NCBI RefSeq assembly: GCF_008369935.1
Contig: NZ_VTUZ01000064.1
Span: 1 to 42,156 of the forward strand
Origin: Paraburkholderia panacisoli
GTDB taxonomy: Bacteria; Pseudomonadota; Gammaproteobacteria; Burkholderiales; Burkholderiaceae
Reading direction: 5' to 3'
DNA: 42,156 nucleotides
Shown: positions 7,741 through 14,819 of the stretch, one piece after another
Numbering within the stretch: position 1 is the stretch's first letter
Layout: every line of letters begins with the position of its first letter
Position numbers and translations under genes: made by a program
Notes under the pieces: generated by a model
The model's database searches: none
What the model saw: only the letters and a program-made list of their open reading frames with translations
What the model was told of the DNA's origin: nothing

Positions 7741-8111
7741 TGCCGATACCATCGAAACTTCAACCGTGGTTTGAAGCGAGGCAGCGTTTCAGATTGAGCC
7801 ATGCTCATATCCAGATGGCGCGCGAACTAGGATTGAATCCCCGAAAATTCGGATCCCTGGCTAACGGGCAGCAGGAGCCGTGGAAGCGCCCCCTCGCAGA
7901 ATTTATCGCGCACTGTTATAGCAGGCGCTTTGGTCGTGCTACGCCTGAACACGTGCAATCTCTGGAAGAAGTCGTGAAGCGTGCGGAAGCCCGGCGCAAT
8001 GAGCGGCGGGAAAGAAAAACGAACAGAGTGGTTCCACCGATAGGGCCGCAACGTAGCGATGACGGATCGAGCGAAAAGTTGCAGGAGCTCTGCGCACGCG
8101 GCGGTGAATAG
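7740..8111 (+). CDS. Protein D of the four-gene set (123 aa, unknown)
   Basis: A 123-residue basic protein. The N-terminal part (LQPWFEARQRFRLSHAHIQM, then ARELGLNPRKFGSLAN) looks like a helix-turn-helix-sized helical domain. It continues PLAEFIAHCYSRRFGRATPE and HVQSLEEVVKRAEARRNERR, ending in a charged, probably unstructured tail. Coupled by a TGATG overlap to protein C. Its paralogue at 26293 is almost the same over the first 105 residues. I do not recognise the family. Nucleic-acid binding is a guess from charge and helix pattern. Confidence 0.65.
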   Translation: MPIPSKLQPWFEARQRFRLSHAHIQMARELGLNPRKFGSLANGQQEPWKRPLAEFIAHCYSRRFGRATPEHVQSLEEVVKRAEARRNERRERKTNRVVPPIGPQRSDDGSSEKLQELCARGGE

Positions 8112-8215
8112 GGTTCGAACGGAACGGACATGACGACCGTCTGGGTGGGCGACGTGCACCACTTGCGCCCAGGCTGCTTCTACTTTTAATTCCAAAACGC
8201 TTCTACTTTCGCTTC

Positions 8216-8524
8216 ATTGCACGACCTCGCGCCGGACGCGCTGCCGGATGCCGTGAAGCGGCTGGTGGCCGAGTGCTGGCCCGGGATGAGCCGCGCGCAG
8301 CTGGTCGCGCGCGCCCGCCGCCGTGCGCTTCAACCGTCGCTCAGAGCGCACGGCGCGACGGCGCCGGGCGACACTGGCGTTTCAGCCTGACGCTGCTGGC
8401 CGAGGGCGTGCCTGTCCGGCTCAGTGCGCATCTGCGGCGCGTGAAGCCGCGGCGCCAGTCGGCGCGGCCGGTGAAGGCGTCGAAGCCGCCTGCGCGTAAT
8501 CCGCGGCAGGGCGATCTTTTCTGA
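8216..8524 (+). pseudogene. Frameshifted second copy of the small basic protein gene
   Basis: The reading frame starting near 8216 (DLAPDALPDAVKRLVAECW, then PGMSRAQLVARARRRALQ) matches the intact gene at 3305-3658. It shifts near 8382: in GGCGTTTCAGCC one T appears to be missing, which would restore TGVFSLTLLAEGVPVRL in the next frame. The end, NPRQGDLF, again matches the intact copy (DPRQTRLF). It lacks the first 20 or so residues and a start codon. It is probably inactive. As in the first copy, a KfrA-like gene is its neighbour. Confidence 0.7.
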
Positions 8525-8544
8525 CGGATCACGAGGAATTGACG

Positions 8545-9405
8545 ATGGGCCGACCCCGGATTGAATGGCGCGATGCGCAGCTGCTCGCGATCATGAACGG
8601 CATCGCGGCAACCGACCGGGATTTCCCGCGCGACAACGCGCGCTTGGTGGATGGCCTGATCGCGGAAGTCCGGGCGATTACCGGCCGCGTGTTTGGGGCG
8701 GCCACCTACAGCCGGCTGCTGCGTGACGTCGGGCCGCAGGTCGGCGTCCAGCGTCATCCGAGTGCACCGACGGTCCAGCAGGCGATCCTGCGCGCGCAGG
8801 CGCTGGCGCCGATGGCGCAGCAGGGCAGTGCGGACAGCCGGCCGGTCGATCTCGAGCTGATGCGACAGGGCGCTGGCCCCGGTGGTGCGCGAGGCGCTCG
8901 CGCCACTGTACGCGTCACAGCGCGAGCGGGCCGTCGACCACGGGACGGTCACTGCGCACGATGCCGGCGGTGTTGGCGAGACTCGCCAGCAGGCCATGCT
9001 GCAGGCGGTGCTGGAAGATGCCCAGCGCGGATCCGTCGTCTTGAGCAGGAGAACGCGCAACTGCACCGTGAACTCGGAAGCGCATGCGGCGCGGGATCTG
9101 GCCGGCGAACACGTGAACCGGCTGCTCGGTGATCTGTACGCGTCGATCGAACGCGCCTGCGTCGGCGCGACGGCCCTCACGCAGACAGCCACGCAGCTGA
9201 CCGGCACCGAGCGGTTTCTCAAGATGCAGAACGATGCGGTCCGGCTGCAGGCAAGCGGCGAGGCGGACGCGCTGCGCGCGCAAAACGGCCAGTTGCGCGA
9301 GCGGATAGACCATCTGCTGCTGGAAGTGGACCAGTACCGCCGTACCCTATCGACCCGGCCACCCGGTAGTCGCTCAGCGCGTGGTACAGCCGGGCGCGGT
9401 TCGTC
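8545..9405 (+). pseudogene. Decayed second KfrA-like gene with several frameshifts
   Basis: The ATG at 8545, preceded by GAGGA, opens MGRPRIEWRDAQLLAIMNGI and then VRAITGRVFGAATYSRLL, a KfrA-type N-terminal DNA-binding domain. The sequence changes frame near 8868 (continuing ALAPVVREALAPLYASQRER), near 9030 (continuing IRRLEQENAQLHRELG) and back near 9080 (ARDLAGEHVNRLLGDLYASI and later QNGQLRERIDHLLLEVDQYR). Joined together these give a protein with a C-terminal coiled coil. At least three shifts make a functional product unlikely unless the sequence has errors. The last part, past about 9405, is unrecognisable. Confidence 0.7.
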
Positions 9406-9662
9406 GCCCACCGGGCTGGCGCGCGGATATCTTCCGGCAACCCACCGTTTGTGTCATGGCCGGTTCGTGATTACTCCAGTTATCAGATGTGGCGTTTTTG
9501 CCGCGTGGCACTTTCCAGTCGTCGCCGGCGACCGGAACCTTGCTGGAAGGGCAGGGCGCCGGCGATGCCTTGACGGCGGCCAGCGTCAGGTCTGCCCCGG
9601 GTTTGCCTGTGGGCCGTGCGATGCGGTAGGGTGCGGGTTTCACTCACCGAACAGGGCTGTCC

Positions 9663-9941
9663 ATGAACAAACAGGAACTCATCGACGCGGTCGCCGATCG
9701 CACCGGCGACAGCAAGGCCGCCACCGGCGAAGTCATTGATGCGGTGCTCGCGGCGATCAAACACGCGCTGAATGCGGGCGGCACCGTACAACTGGTTGGT
9801 TTCGGATCGTTCTCCACGGGGCAGCGCGCCGCACGCACCGGACGCAATCCTTCGACGGGCGCCGAAATCCAGATTGCCGCGGCAAGGACGGTCAAGTTCA
9901 CGGCCGGCAAGGCATTCAAGGATGCCGTGAACGCGTCATGA
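9663..9941 (+). CDS. HU-family DNA-binding protein
   Basis: A 92-residue HU/IHF-type nucleoid protein that binds and bends DNA as a dimer. It begins MNKQELIDAVADRTGDSKAA. It has the VQLVGFGSFSTGQRAARTGR core and the DNA-binding beta-arm tip GRNPSTGAEIQI, ending AGKAFKDAV. All features of an HU-beta type protein of normal length are present. Its stop overlaps the start of the downstream nuclease gene (ATGA at 9938-9941), so the two are co-translated. This is unusual, because HU genes usually stand alone, and it suggests the HU protein works with the nuclease or was captured with it. Being plasmid-like in context, it may also buffer transcription from the element. Confidence 0.93.
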   Translation: MNKQELIDAVADRTGDSKAATGEVIDAVLAAIKHALNAGGTVQLVGFGSFSTGQRAARTGRNPSTGAEIQIAAARTVKFTAGKAFKDAVNAS

Positions 9942-11095
9942 CGAACGTGGCGATCGAGCCCGGCGACTACGCCGGGTTGCACAAGGACGTGGTCAGTGTC
10001 GTCGAATCGGCGCGAAGCACGGCCGCACGCAACGTCAATGCCGTGATGACCGCCGCCTACTGGGAGATCGGGCGACGGATCGTCGCCAGTGAGCAGGGCG
10101 GGCAGGCGCGCGCCGGATATGGACAGGCGCTGATTGCCCGGCTCGCGGAAGACCTGACGCGCCGTTTCGGACGCGGATTCGGCCGGGCCAATCTGGCGAG
10201 CATGCGCGCCTTCTATTCTGCGTGGCCGGCGGCGGAGATTTTCCAGACAGTGTCTGGAAAATCGGCAGCCCCCGAAAATGTCCAGACGCCGTCTGGAAAA
10301 TCGCTACCGGCGAAAGACGCCGTCGACGCCATGTCAATAGCGCCCGATTACATGGCGCTGGCCACCCGTTTTACGTTGCCGTGGTCCGCCTATGTGCGCC
10401 TGCTTTCAGTGAAGACAGCGGCCGCTCGCGCTTTCTACGAAACAGAGGCGTTGCGCGAAGGCTGGTCGGTGCGCCAGCTCGACCGCCAGATCAGTAGCCA
10501 GCTTTACGAGCGGCTGGCACTGTCGCGCAACAAGGCGGCCCTGCTCAGGAAAGCCGCTGATGCCCAGCCGGGTGATCTCCTCACGCCAGAGGAGGCGATT
10601 CGCGATCCGTTCGTCCTCGAGTTTCTCGACATCAAGGACGAGTACTCGGAGTCGGACCTTGAGGAAGCGCTGATCCGGCATCTGGCGGATTTTCTGCTCG
10701 AACTCGGCGACGACTTCGCTTTCGTCGGCCGGCAGCGCCGCCTGAGAATCGACGACACCTGGTTCAGGGTCGATCTGGTGTTTTTCCATCGACGTCTGAA
10801 ATGCCTGGTGATCATCGATCTCAAGGTCGGTCGCTTCAGCTATGCGGACGCCGGGCAGATGCATCTCTATCTGAACTACGCGCGCGAGCACTGGATGAAG
10901 CCTGGGGAGAATCCACCTGTTGGTCTGATCCTTTGCGCCGAAAAAGGTGCAGCCGAGGCACACTACGCCCTGGACAACCTGCCGAACAAGATTCTTGCGG
11001 CGGAATACCAGACGGTGCTGCCCGATGAGGCGACGATCGTGAAGGAACTGGAGCGCACGAGAGCAGAACTGGAGCGGCGTACCGGAGCTTCGTAG
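9938..11095 (+). CDS. DUF1016/YhcG-type PDDEXK nuclease
   Basis: A 385-residue protein. The N-terminal DUF1016 helical domain covers about 15-150 (VNAVMTAAYWEIGRRIVASE; GYGQALIARLAEDLTRRFG) and a C-terminal PDDEXK nuclease domain about 200-365. The likely catalytic residues are Asp-278 (WFRVDLVFF) and Asp-294/Lys-296 (VIIDLKVG). The family is uncharacterised in most hosts and is often seen near defence or mobile genes. Between the domains (about 100-125) is a low-complexity linker, FQTVSGKSAAPENVQTPSGK, encoded by palindromic repeats. It overlaps the HU gene by four bases, so translation is coupled. The reading frame is intact and full length. Confidence 0.88.
   Translation: MTNVAIEPGDYAGLHKDVVSVVESARSTAARNVNAVMTAAYWEIGRRIVASEQGGQARAGYGQALIARLAEDLTRRFGRGFGRANLASMRAFYSAWPAAEIFQTVSGKSAAPENVQTPSGKSLPAKDAVDAMSIAPDYMALATRFTLPWSAYVRLLSVKTAAARAFYETEALREGWSVRQLDRQISSQLYERLALSRNKAALLRKAADAQPGDLLTPEEAIRDPFVLEFLDIKDEYSESDLEEALIRHLADFLLELGDDFAFVGRQRRLRIDDTWFRVDLVFFHRRLKCLVIIDLKVGRFSYADAGQMHLYLNYAREHWMKPGENPPVGLILCAEKGAAEAHYALDNLPNKILAAEYQTVLPDEATIVKELERTRAELERRTGAS
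10237..10303. repeat. Palindromic repeats inside the nuclease gene
   Basis: GATTTTCCAGAC (10237-10248) and GTCTGGAAAATC (10252-10263) form a perfect 12-bp inverted repeat with a 3-base spacer. CCAGAC (10282-10287) and GTCTGG (10291-10296) form a shorter one. The 13-mer GTCTGGAAAATCG occurs twice, 39 bases (13 codons) apart, so the reading frame is kept. The repeats encode the FQTVSGK and VQTPSGK motifs in the linker. Confidence 0.8.
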
Positions 11096-11220
11096 GGTTG
11101 GGTCCCGACGCCCGGCAGATCCTGGACGTCTGAAGGCGACGCCACGAGTCGGTACCGCATCGTCATGTGGAAACGGTGGCGCGTTTTCACATCTGCCAGT
11201 TCAGACAGAAACTCAACGCA

Positions 11221-11244
11221 TTAAGATAGGAATACTTATCTTAA
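11221..11244. repeat. AT-rich inverted repeat between convergent genes
   Basis: TTAAGATA (11221-11228) and TATCTTAA (11237-11244) form a perfect 8-bp inverted repeat with an 8-base spacer. It lies between the nuclease gene and the opposing small gene. It may be a weak bidirectional stop signal or an operator; nothing distinguishes these. Confidence 0.45.
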
Positions 11245-11327
11245 CGTTGACATTCTATTTTCTCGTCTCTTGTCAAAACGTCGTCTTTCACAAACCTGAA
11301 CGCAGGACTATCGTAGGCACCTCGAGC

Positions 11328-11639
11328 TCATCCTCCAGCGCTGGCATCGCGCGGTGGCGAGTCGGCAATCCAACTTTCGATTTCCGCGAGACGTTCAAAC
11401 TTCGGCGCTCGGAACCACGCTGTGAGTTCGGCCGCCCACTCGTCCCACAGAAGGTCCTCCAGCTCAAATTCTTCTTCTAATAGTTGCTGGTTGTCTTCAC
11501 GTAGGTACGCGAAGACCAACTGTCGCCCGTCCCACCATGCCACGACATAGTCGGTGCGGCGCGCTGCCGCGCCACGGGGGCCATCTCGCAACATGATGCC
11601 GAGGTCACTGCAGAAAGTGTCGGCTGTGGTATTAGCCAT
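11328..11639 (-). CDS. Small acidic protein of unknown function (103 aa)
   Basis: A 103-residue acidic protein with no recognised family. The middle reads DYVVAWWDGRQLVFAYLRED followed by a strongly acidic LLEEEFELEDLLWDEWAAEL. I set the start at the ATG at 11639 because AGGGAG lies about seven bases upstream; a longer frame reaching 11732 would include unlikely sequence. The Glu/Asp/Trp-rich nature could suit a DNA-mimic or anti-restriction protein, but this is only a guess from charge. It is convergent with the nuclease gene and divergent from the lipoprotein. Confidence 0.55.
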   Translation of the reverse strand: MANTTADTFCSDLGIMLRDGPRGAAARRTDYVVAWWDGRQLVFAYLREDNQQLLEEEFELEDLLWDEWAAELTAWFRAPKFERLAEIESWIADSPPRDASAGG

Positions 11640-11824
11640 CGTCGTCTCCCTGGATGCATGACCGAGTCTACGCCACCCGACACCCATGACCGGACGGTGT
11701 GCCGCAGTGGCGTCCCGGATACAGGATGACAACGATCAACGCTGCGATTTATTTTCATTCAGCGCTCTAAATATCGCGAGGTTTTTGACGATAACCGAAA
11801 GCGATCAATAAAAGGAGAACTAGG

Positions 11825-12448
11825 ATGCGTCGTGAATTTATCGCCCCAATCATCGCGTCGTGCGTCAGCCTGCTCGCCGGGTGCAGCAGCGTCCAGCAAG
11901 AGGCCAACGGTCCTCAGGTGTGGGCGACTCTCGTTGACGCCTCGCGCGGTTCGACGGCAGGCGATCCGACGTTGGGCCGCCTCGTCAACCAGCCAATACA
12001 GGTCGGGAAGAACTGGCAACTCGTGCCCGACATGTTTGTGGTTCGTGCATGCGATGACGGTCCTCTGAATTGCAAGATGGGGGTGGCGAAACCGACAGTG
12101 CGCGTAACCGTTCATCAGGTCGCCGCGTCACAGGCGTCTGTCTCCCTTACGGTGTCCTACGACGTTGGCCCAAGCCAGACCCTGACGAACGGCCTTTCGA
12201 CTCATCCGTTGTCGACAGTGACAATGTCGATTCCCAAGGGCGCCACGCCTTTCAGTTCACACGTTGATGTTGCCCGGACCGTCGAGCTGCCCTACGGCCA
12301 ATTGCGCAAGGTTGATCTGCCAAACGGCATAAGTGTTGGCCTGTGTCTGAGTACCACTCCGGCGTCGGTCATGCCGCCAAGCGGGGCGTGCCCTGATGGC
12401 ACTCTCGATCGATTCGCTGCCGCGATGGCGGCCGCGCAGTCTTTCTAA
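11825..12448 (+). CDS. Putative lipoprotein of unknown function (207 aa)
   Basis: A 207-residue protein with a clear lipoprotein signal peptide: basic start (MRREF), hydrophobic core and lipobox LLAGC with Cys at residue 20, followed by SSVQQ. It should be lipidated and kept in the envelope. The mature part is beta-rich (VRVTVHQVAASQASVSLTVS) with two close cysteines (CDDGPLNC) and two more near the end (GLCLSTTP and GACPDG) that may form disulfides. AAAGGAGAAC precedes the ATG at 11825. A strong hairpin follows the stop. No known family recognised. Confidence 0.75.
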   Translation: MRREFIAPIIASCVSLLAGCSSVQQEANGPQVWATLVDASRGSTAGDPTLGRLVNQPIQVGKNWQLVPDMFVVRACDDGPLNCKMGVAKPTVRVTVHQVAASQASVSLTVSYDVGPSQTLTNGLSTHPLSTVTMSIPKGATPFSSHVDVARTVELPYGQLRKVDLPNGISVGLCLSTTPASVMPPSGACPDGTLDRFAAAMAAAQSF

Positions 12449-12462
12449 GCGGCTTGTCGAAA

Positions 12463-12501
12463 ATCGCGTGTCCGAAACGGATCGTTGCTCGGACACGCGA
12501 T
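12463..12501 (+). terminator. Strong hairpin after the lipoprotein gene
   Basis: ATCGCGTGTCCGA (12463-12475) and TCGGACACGCGAT (12489-12501) form a perfect 13-bp stem with a 13-base loop, 15 bases after the lipoprotein stop. There is no T-tract after it, so termination by Rho-independent means is likely but not sure. Confidence 0.5.
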
Positions 12502-12576
12502 CGTGCAAACTAAAAGAAGTGAAGACACGCAAGCGCCTTCTTGGCGACGGAAAACAATTGAAAGGAGCGAGGAACT

Positions 12577-13134
12577 ATGTCCGAAGAGATGAAGACGATC
12601 AAAGCTGGGCCGTACACCCTGGTTGCACGATCCATTCACGCCGGCTACCGGGGCGTCTTGTGGAGCGATGGCGAAAAAGTTGTCGACATCAGCAAAGATA
12701 CGCTGCACGAGGTATGGAGCACGCTCTGCGACGCTTTATACGAACGACAGATCTCGGTTGCCGCTGCGCGGCTTGACGAGCCGACGGCCGCTGAGATTGC
12801 AAAGGTCTTCGTGCGCATTGCGCACCAGTTCACTGCCGGTCACAAGGCCATGCTCAAAGCGCATCTGAACGCATCTGATCGAAGCATTACGGCTACACAG
12901 CTTGCGAAAGCCGCAGGCTACGCAAACTATTCCGCTGCCAATCTTCAGTATGGACTGCTTGGTGCGATGCTCTTTGCAGAGATGCCCATAGACTTGCCGA
13001 CGCGCAAGGATGGCTCGCGATTGATGACGTGCACAATAGCCTTGGACGAAGACGCGTACGGTCCTGAAGATGAATGGATCTGGAAAATGCGACCCTACGT
13101 GGCTGAGGGGTTGCTCGCCTCCGGTATTCTTTGA
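12577..13134 (+). CDS. Unknown protein (185 aa)
   Basis: A 185-residue soluble protein. The ATG at 12577 has AAAGGAG 13 bases upstream. The middle (SITATQLAKAAGYANYSAAN, then LQYGLLGAMLFAEM) resembles a small helical segment I have seen in uncharacterised proteins near HNH-type nucleases, where it reads AxQLAxAxGY..Y.AANLQYG; I cannot name the family. The end (DEWIWKMRPYVAEGLLASGIL) looks complete. It precedes a fragment of a NACHT-type ATPase, so it may be part of a damaged accessory locus. Function unknown. Confidence 0.6.
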   Translation: MSEEMKTIKAGPYTLVARSIHAGYRGVLWSDGEKVVDISKDTLHEVWSTLCDALYERQISVAAARLDEPTAAEIAKVFVRIAHQFTAGHKAMLKAHLNASDRSITATQLAKAAGYANYSAANLQYGLLGAMLFAEMPIDLPTRKDGSRLMTCTIALDEDAYGPEDEWIWKMRPYVAEGLLASGIL

Positions 13135-13173
13135 CGGCGAGCTACGGCTAAAGCGAAGAAAATCTCAACGATA

Positions 13174-13483
13174 CTCGGCCTTCATGGCGGAACTCTCGTC
13201 AGATCCTCACGGCCTGCAGATCGCTGCGTACCACTTCTGTCATCACGACACGATCGAAACGCTGAATCCGACGACGTTCGTCCGCAGCGTCGCCGCGCAA
13301 CTCGCCGCCTCCGTACCGGCATACCGTTCGGCTGTCGAAGCCGACCCGGATGGACGCCGCTGGCTCGACGACGCGCAGGCGGATCCGGCGAGCGCATTGA
13401 GCGCGCGGTCGTCGGCCCGCTCAACGCGATCCAGCCACCAAGCGCGCACATGGTATTGCTCGTCGACGCACTGGACGAAGCGC
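13174..13483 (+). pseudogene. Internal fragment of a NACHT/STAND-type ATPase, cut by an IS
   Basis: The translation reads FMAELSSDPHGLQIAAYHFC, then LNPTTFVRSVAAQLAASVPA and DPASAL. After one missing base near 13399 it continues ERAVVGPLNAIQPPSAHMVL and LVDALDEAR. The last is a Walker-B/sensor motif typical of NACHT ATPases (LLVDALDEA). The P-loop that normally precedes FMAEL is absent, and the 3' end stops at the IS left repeat at 13484. So both ends of the gene are gone. Such ATPases serve in signalling or antiphage defence, but this piece cannot function. I see no remainder elsewhere in the window. Confidence 0.75.
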
Positions 13484-14304
13484 GGTTCTGTCGCAGTAAG
13501 CCTATCTGTTATGGTGGTCGGTCCCGAGACAAGCGATGTAACGAATGATCAACACCCCAAACGCCACTGTGAGCAAGGCGCTAAAACGGCTGCATTACCC
13601 GCTGGATATAATGCTGACATGCGTACGTTGGTACGTTGCCTATCCGTTGAGTCTGCGTCATTTGGAAGAAATGATGTCCGAGCGAGCAGTGTCGGTCGAT
13701 CATTCGACGGTGCACCGGTGGGCTATCAAGTTGCTGCCTGCGCTCGGCAAGGCATTCGGACCGTGCAAGAAAAAGGTCGGTCGAAGTTGGAGAATGGATG
13801 AGACCTACATCAAGGTCAAGGGCGAATGGAAGTACTTGTATTGGGCCGTCGATAAGGCCGGCGACACAGTTGATTTCCTGTTCTGCGCCAAGCGAGACAA
13901 GGCAGCGGCCCGGCGGTATTTTGAAAAGGCGATCGCTGAAAACGGCGTACCGGAGACGGTGATGATCGACAAGAGCGGTGCGAACCTCGCAGGGCTAAAT
14001 GCGATCAATGCTGATCGCGAAGTGCCGATCAAAATTCGACAATCGAAGTATCTGAACAACGTGGTGGAGCAGGACCATCGAGCGATCAAACGCATCGTAC
14101 GACCAATGCTAGGATTCAAGAGCTTTCGTTGTGCCCGCATCATTTTAGGCGGCATCGAACTCATGCACATGATAGCGAAAGGGCAGATGAAGTGTGACGA
14201 TGGACGGCATCGTTCAGTCGCCGAGCAGTTCTACGATCTTGCAAAATAAGCATTCCTATTCGTTTTGCCCTGCTTCTTTCTAATTTCCTTACTGCGACAG
14301 AGCC
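13484..14304 (+). mobile_element. IS6-family element, left copy (821 bp)
   Basis: Terminal inverted repeats GGTTCTGTCGCAGTAAG (13484-13500) and CTTACTGCGACAGAGCC (14288-14304) enclose a single transposase gene. The copy at 24892-25712 is the same length in the opposite orientation. Flanking 8-base sequences (CGAAGCGC and GGTGAATC) do not match, so no target duplication is seen, which suggests rearrangement after insertion. IS6 elements move by replicative cointegrate formation and often bracket accessory genes. Confidence 0.93.
13545..14249 (+). CDS. IS6-family transposase (left copy)
   Basis: A 234-residue DDE transposase of the IS6 family, the full usual length. The N-terminal part holds a helix-turn-helix region (LRHLEEMMSERAVSVDHSTV) and the catalytic triad is visible: Asp in SWRMDETYIKVKGEWKY, Asp in ETVMIDKSG and Glu in NNVVEQDHR. 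It differs from the copy at 24947-25651 at one residue that I see: Trp-100 here against Arg there. Arg is usual at that place in the family (YLYRAVDKAG), so this copy may be less active. It probably acts on both copies' ends. Confidence 0.95.
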   Translation: MINTPNATVSKALKRLHYPLDIMLTCVRWYVAYPLSLRHLEEMMSERAVSVDHSTVHRWAIKLLPALGKAFGPCKKKVGRSWRMDETYIKVKGEWKYLYWAVDKAGDTVDFLFCAKRDKAAARRYFEKAIAENGVPETVMIDKSGANLAGLNAINADREVPIKIRQSKYLNNVVEQDHRAIKRIVRPMLGFKSFRCARIILGGIELMHMIAKGQMKCDDGRHRSVAEQFYDLAK

Positions 14305-14472
14305 GGTGAATCCGCCGAATCGCAGCGGCGAAATGGGTGGTTAAGAGACGTCTTGAGCGAGCCTTAACAGATGCTTAAGGACTTCGAAAAACAAAAAATA
14401 TACTGCTCAAACACTGCAAATCGAGGCCGATCGACAGAACGCAGTACACACGTTTTTCTGCGGGAGATAGGG

Positions 14473-14673
14473 ATGTCCATTCAGGTAATCGGTCAAAGCA
14501 CCGCACAAGCATCGACCTCATCCGCCGCGTGAACTACGAGTTCAGCGTCGACCGCGCGGGCGTTCTTGGCCGAAGCAAGCGAAACGTCGGTTCAAACCGC
14601 GCAGGAAGCAGGAAATGGCGATCAGCAGGCGCAACGCCTGCTCACCAGGGAGGCCGCCGCCAAAGTACATTAA
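14473..14673 (+). pseudogene. Small gene with an in-frame TGA at codon 20
   Basis: ATG at 14473 after a good GGGAGATAGGG ribosome site opens MSIQVIGQSTAQASTSSAA and then meets TGA at 14530-14532. The same frame continues without another stop to TAA at 14671-14673 (SSASTARAFLAEASETSVQT; then AQEAGNGDQQAQRLLTREAA). The continuation has protein-like composition with Ser/Thr/Ala-rich repeats turning to a helical end. It reads as a 66-codon gene broken by one nonsense change, or a 19-residue peptide. No family recognised. It is inside the IS-bounded segment, convergent with the permease gene. Confidence 0.45.
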
Positions 14674-14780
14674 CGCACTCCCGAGGTTCAGCCTGAAGGC
14701 AGGGACCGCCGCGCCCGATCGGCGCCGGTCCCGCAGAATTGGAATGCTTGCCGACATGACACGCTGAGCATGGCGAGCGC

Positions 14781-14819
14781 ATCGGTAGGTTGAGCGCCGC
14801 CGGCGCTCAACCTACCGAT
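14781..14819. terminator. Perfect 39-base palindrome at the end of the efflux operon
   Basis: Two 19-base arms (14781-14799 and 14801-14819) are perfect inverted repeats about a single central C at 14800. The arms read ATCGGTAGGTTGAGCGCCG and its complement. The last codons and the TGA stop of the permease gene (minus strand, 14807-14809) lie inside the right arm. No T-tract follows on either strand. It may terminate or stabilise the operon message, or stop antisense reading from the plus strand. Confidence 0.65.

Noticed and set aside
8341..9411. A 356-codon minus-strand frame opposite the second KfrA-like gene
   Set aside because: It has no recognisable domain, and the plus strand shows a KfrA-type protein once frameshifts are joined.
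10237..10303. A CRISPR-like repeat array in the nuclease gene
   Set aside because: Only two repeat units, both within a coding frame and encoding similar peptides; no spacers or cas genes.
14530..14532. Selenocysteine at the in-frame TGA
   Set aside because: No selenoprotein-like context or structured element recognised, and no sel genes in the window; a nonsense mutation is simpler.
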